DNA of 64,000 bases from JAAYXS01 sp964550375 (GTDB lineage: Bacteria; Planctomycetota; Phycisphaerae; UBA1845; Fen-1342). Made by a program: the position numbers and the translations under genes. The stretch's first letter is position 1; every line of letters starts with the position of its first letter. The stretch covers positions 35,344 through 99,343 of the forward strand of contig CAZJYX010000013.1 in the NCBI GenBank assembly GCA_964550375.1, written 5' to 3'. A model generated the notes under the pieces. It saw only the letters and a list, made by a program, of their open reading frames with translations, was not told where the DNA came from and searched no databases. Below are positions 63,690 to 64,000 of this stretch, in pieces.

Positions 63690-64000
63690 GTGCACAGGTT
63701 CGCCGTTTATCAAGCTGGCAAGCCGGCCATCCCGTCGGGAACACGCGGCGCGCACCTGATCGGCAACGACGGCATCCCGATCCGCGGCGACATCCAAGCC
63801 ATCAACGACGAGTTTCACTGCGCCGCGCGCACGCGCGACCCGTTCGGCCTCTCGCTGCTCTGGCCCGTCCCCGGCTTTGGCAGCGTCCAGCTCGAAACCA
63901 CGCGCCTGCCCGCCCGCGAGAAGCCCTATCTGCTCAACCTCGAGTTGGCCCGCCACCGCCTCATGCGCATCACCCTCAAGCGCGAGGAGTGGGGCCTCTT
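63690..64000 (+). CDS. N-terminal part of a probable glycoside hydrolase 10 (xylanase-like) protein, 3' truncated
   Basis: A frame begins at GTG 63690 with GGAGG nine bases upstream and stays open to the window end (103 codons). It reads HRFAVYQAGKPAIPSGTRGA and later PYLLNLELARHRLMRI. The latter resembles the N-terminal region of planctomycete proteins annotated as endo-1,4-beta-xylanase, ahead of their GH10 domain. The catalytic domain is outside the window, so the function is a guess. It is divergent from the ankyrin-repeat gene. Confidence 0.5.
   Translation, partial: MHRFAVYQAGKPAIPSGTRGAHLIGNDGIPIRGDIQAINDEFHCAARTRDPFGLSLLWPVPGFGSVQLETTRLPAREKPYLLNLELARHRLMRITLKREEWGL

Overview
The window is a G+C-rich bacterial chromosome segment with dense genes on both strands. 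Several features point to an uncultured Planctomycetota bacterium, possibly near the Phycisphaerae. These are an LpxD / LpxC-FabZ fusion / LpxA lipid A cluster, a Gfo/Idh gene after lpxA, a MoxR-DUF58-VWA operon, a zinc-ribbon protein, a heparinase-like secreted protein, and many unrecognised proteins with alanine/proline-rich tails. The assignment rests on gene content, because there is no rRNA in the window. I recognised no tRNA, insertion sequence, prophage or CRISPR array. Many genes start with GTG or TTG, and Shine-Dalgarno spacing often decides the start.

Layout. 1-5.5 kb: the end of a 2-hydroxyacyl-CoA dehydratase/activase-type protein, a large radical SAM enzyme of the MJ0619/Tes type, and a heparinase II/III-like protein. 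6-11.3 kb: a UbiA-family prenyltransferase, pyrF, a peroxiredoxin with a histone-H1-like tail, a zinc-ribbon protein and der. 11.8-18.5 kb: a large DUF4175-like membrane protein, a putative lipoprotein, a YfgM-like TPR protein, an RluD-type pseudouridine synthase and a PBP4-type D,D-carboxypeptidase. 18.6-23.7 kb: an outer-membrane biogenesis operon (OmpH/Skp, LpxD, LpxC-FabZ, LpxA, GnnA-like oxidoreductase). 23.7-28.8 kb: PilZ, a small protein and the VWA-DUF58-MoxR operon.

29-35 kb: rpmI-rplT, a phosphofructokinase with pyrophosphate-type signature residues, a propeller/transglutaminase protein and proS. 35-44.4 kb: two type I phosphodiesterase-like proteins, a ribbon-helix-helix-like small protein, an EMC3/YidC-like membrane protein, an ArsP/SO_0444-type permease and two multi-TM proteins. 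44.4-53.3 kb: a receiver/zinc-ribbon protein, RarD, HslU without HslV, a class V aminotransferase, a small protein behind the best promoter in the window, a CLC channel and Mrp. 53.3-60.1 kb: a type II fatty-acid/polyketide-like operon with an LPLAT acyltransferase, two hot-dog dehydratases, an ACP, a ketosynthase that has lost both catalytic histidines and a canonical ketosynthase. The window ends with an SLC13 symporter, an ankyrin protein and the start of a probable GH10-like gene.

The most novel-looking locus is the paired ketosynthase operon (53.3-60.1 kb), which probably makes a specialised acyl chain and transfers it to a lipid. The histone-tailed peroxiredoxin and the phosphodiesterase/EMC3-like cluster come next. 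Promoters that can be read follow TTGnnn-16/17-TAtnaT. The promoter in front of der would give a leaderless mRNA.
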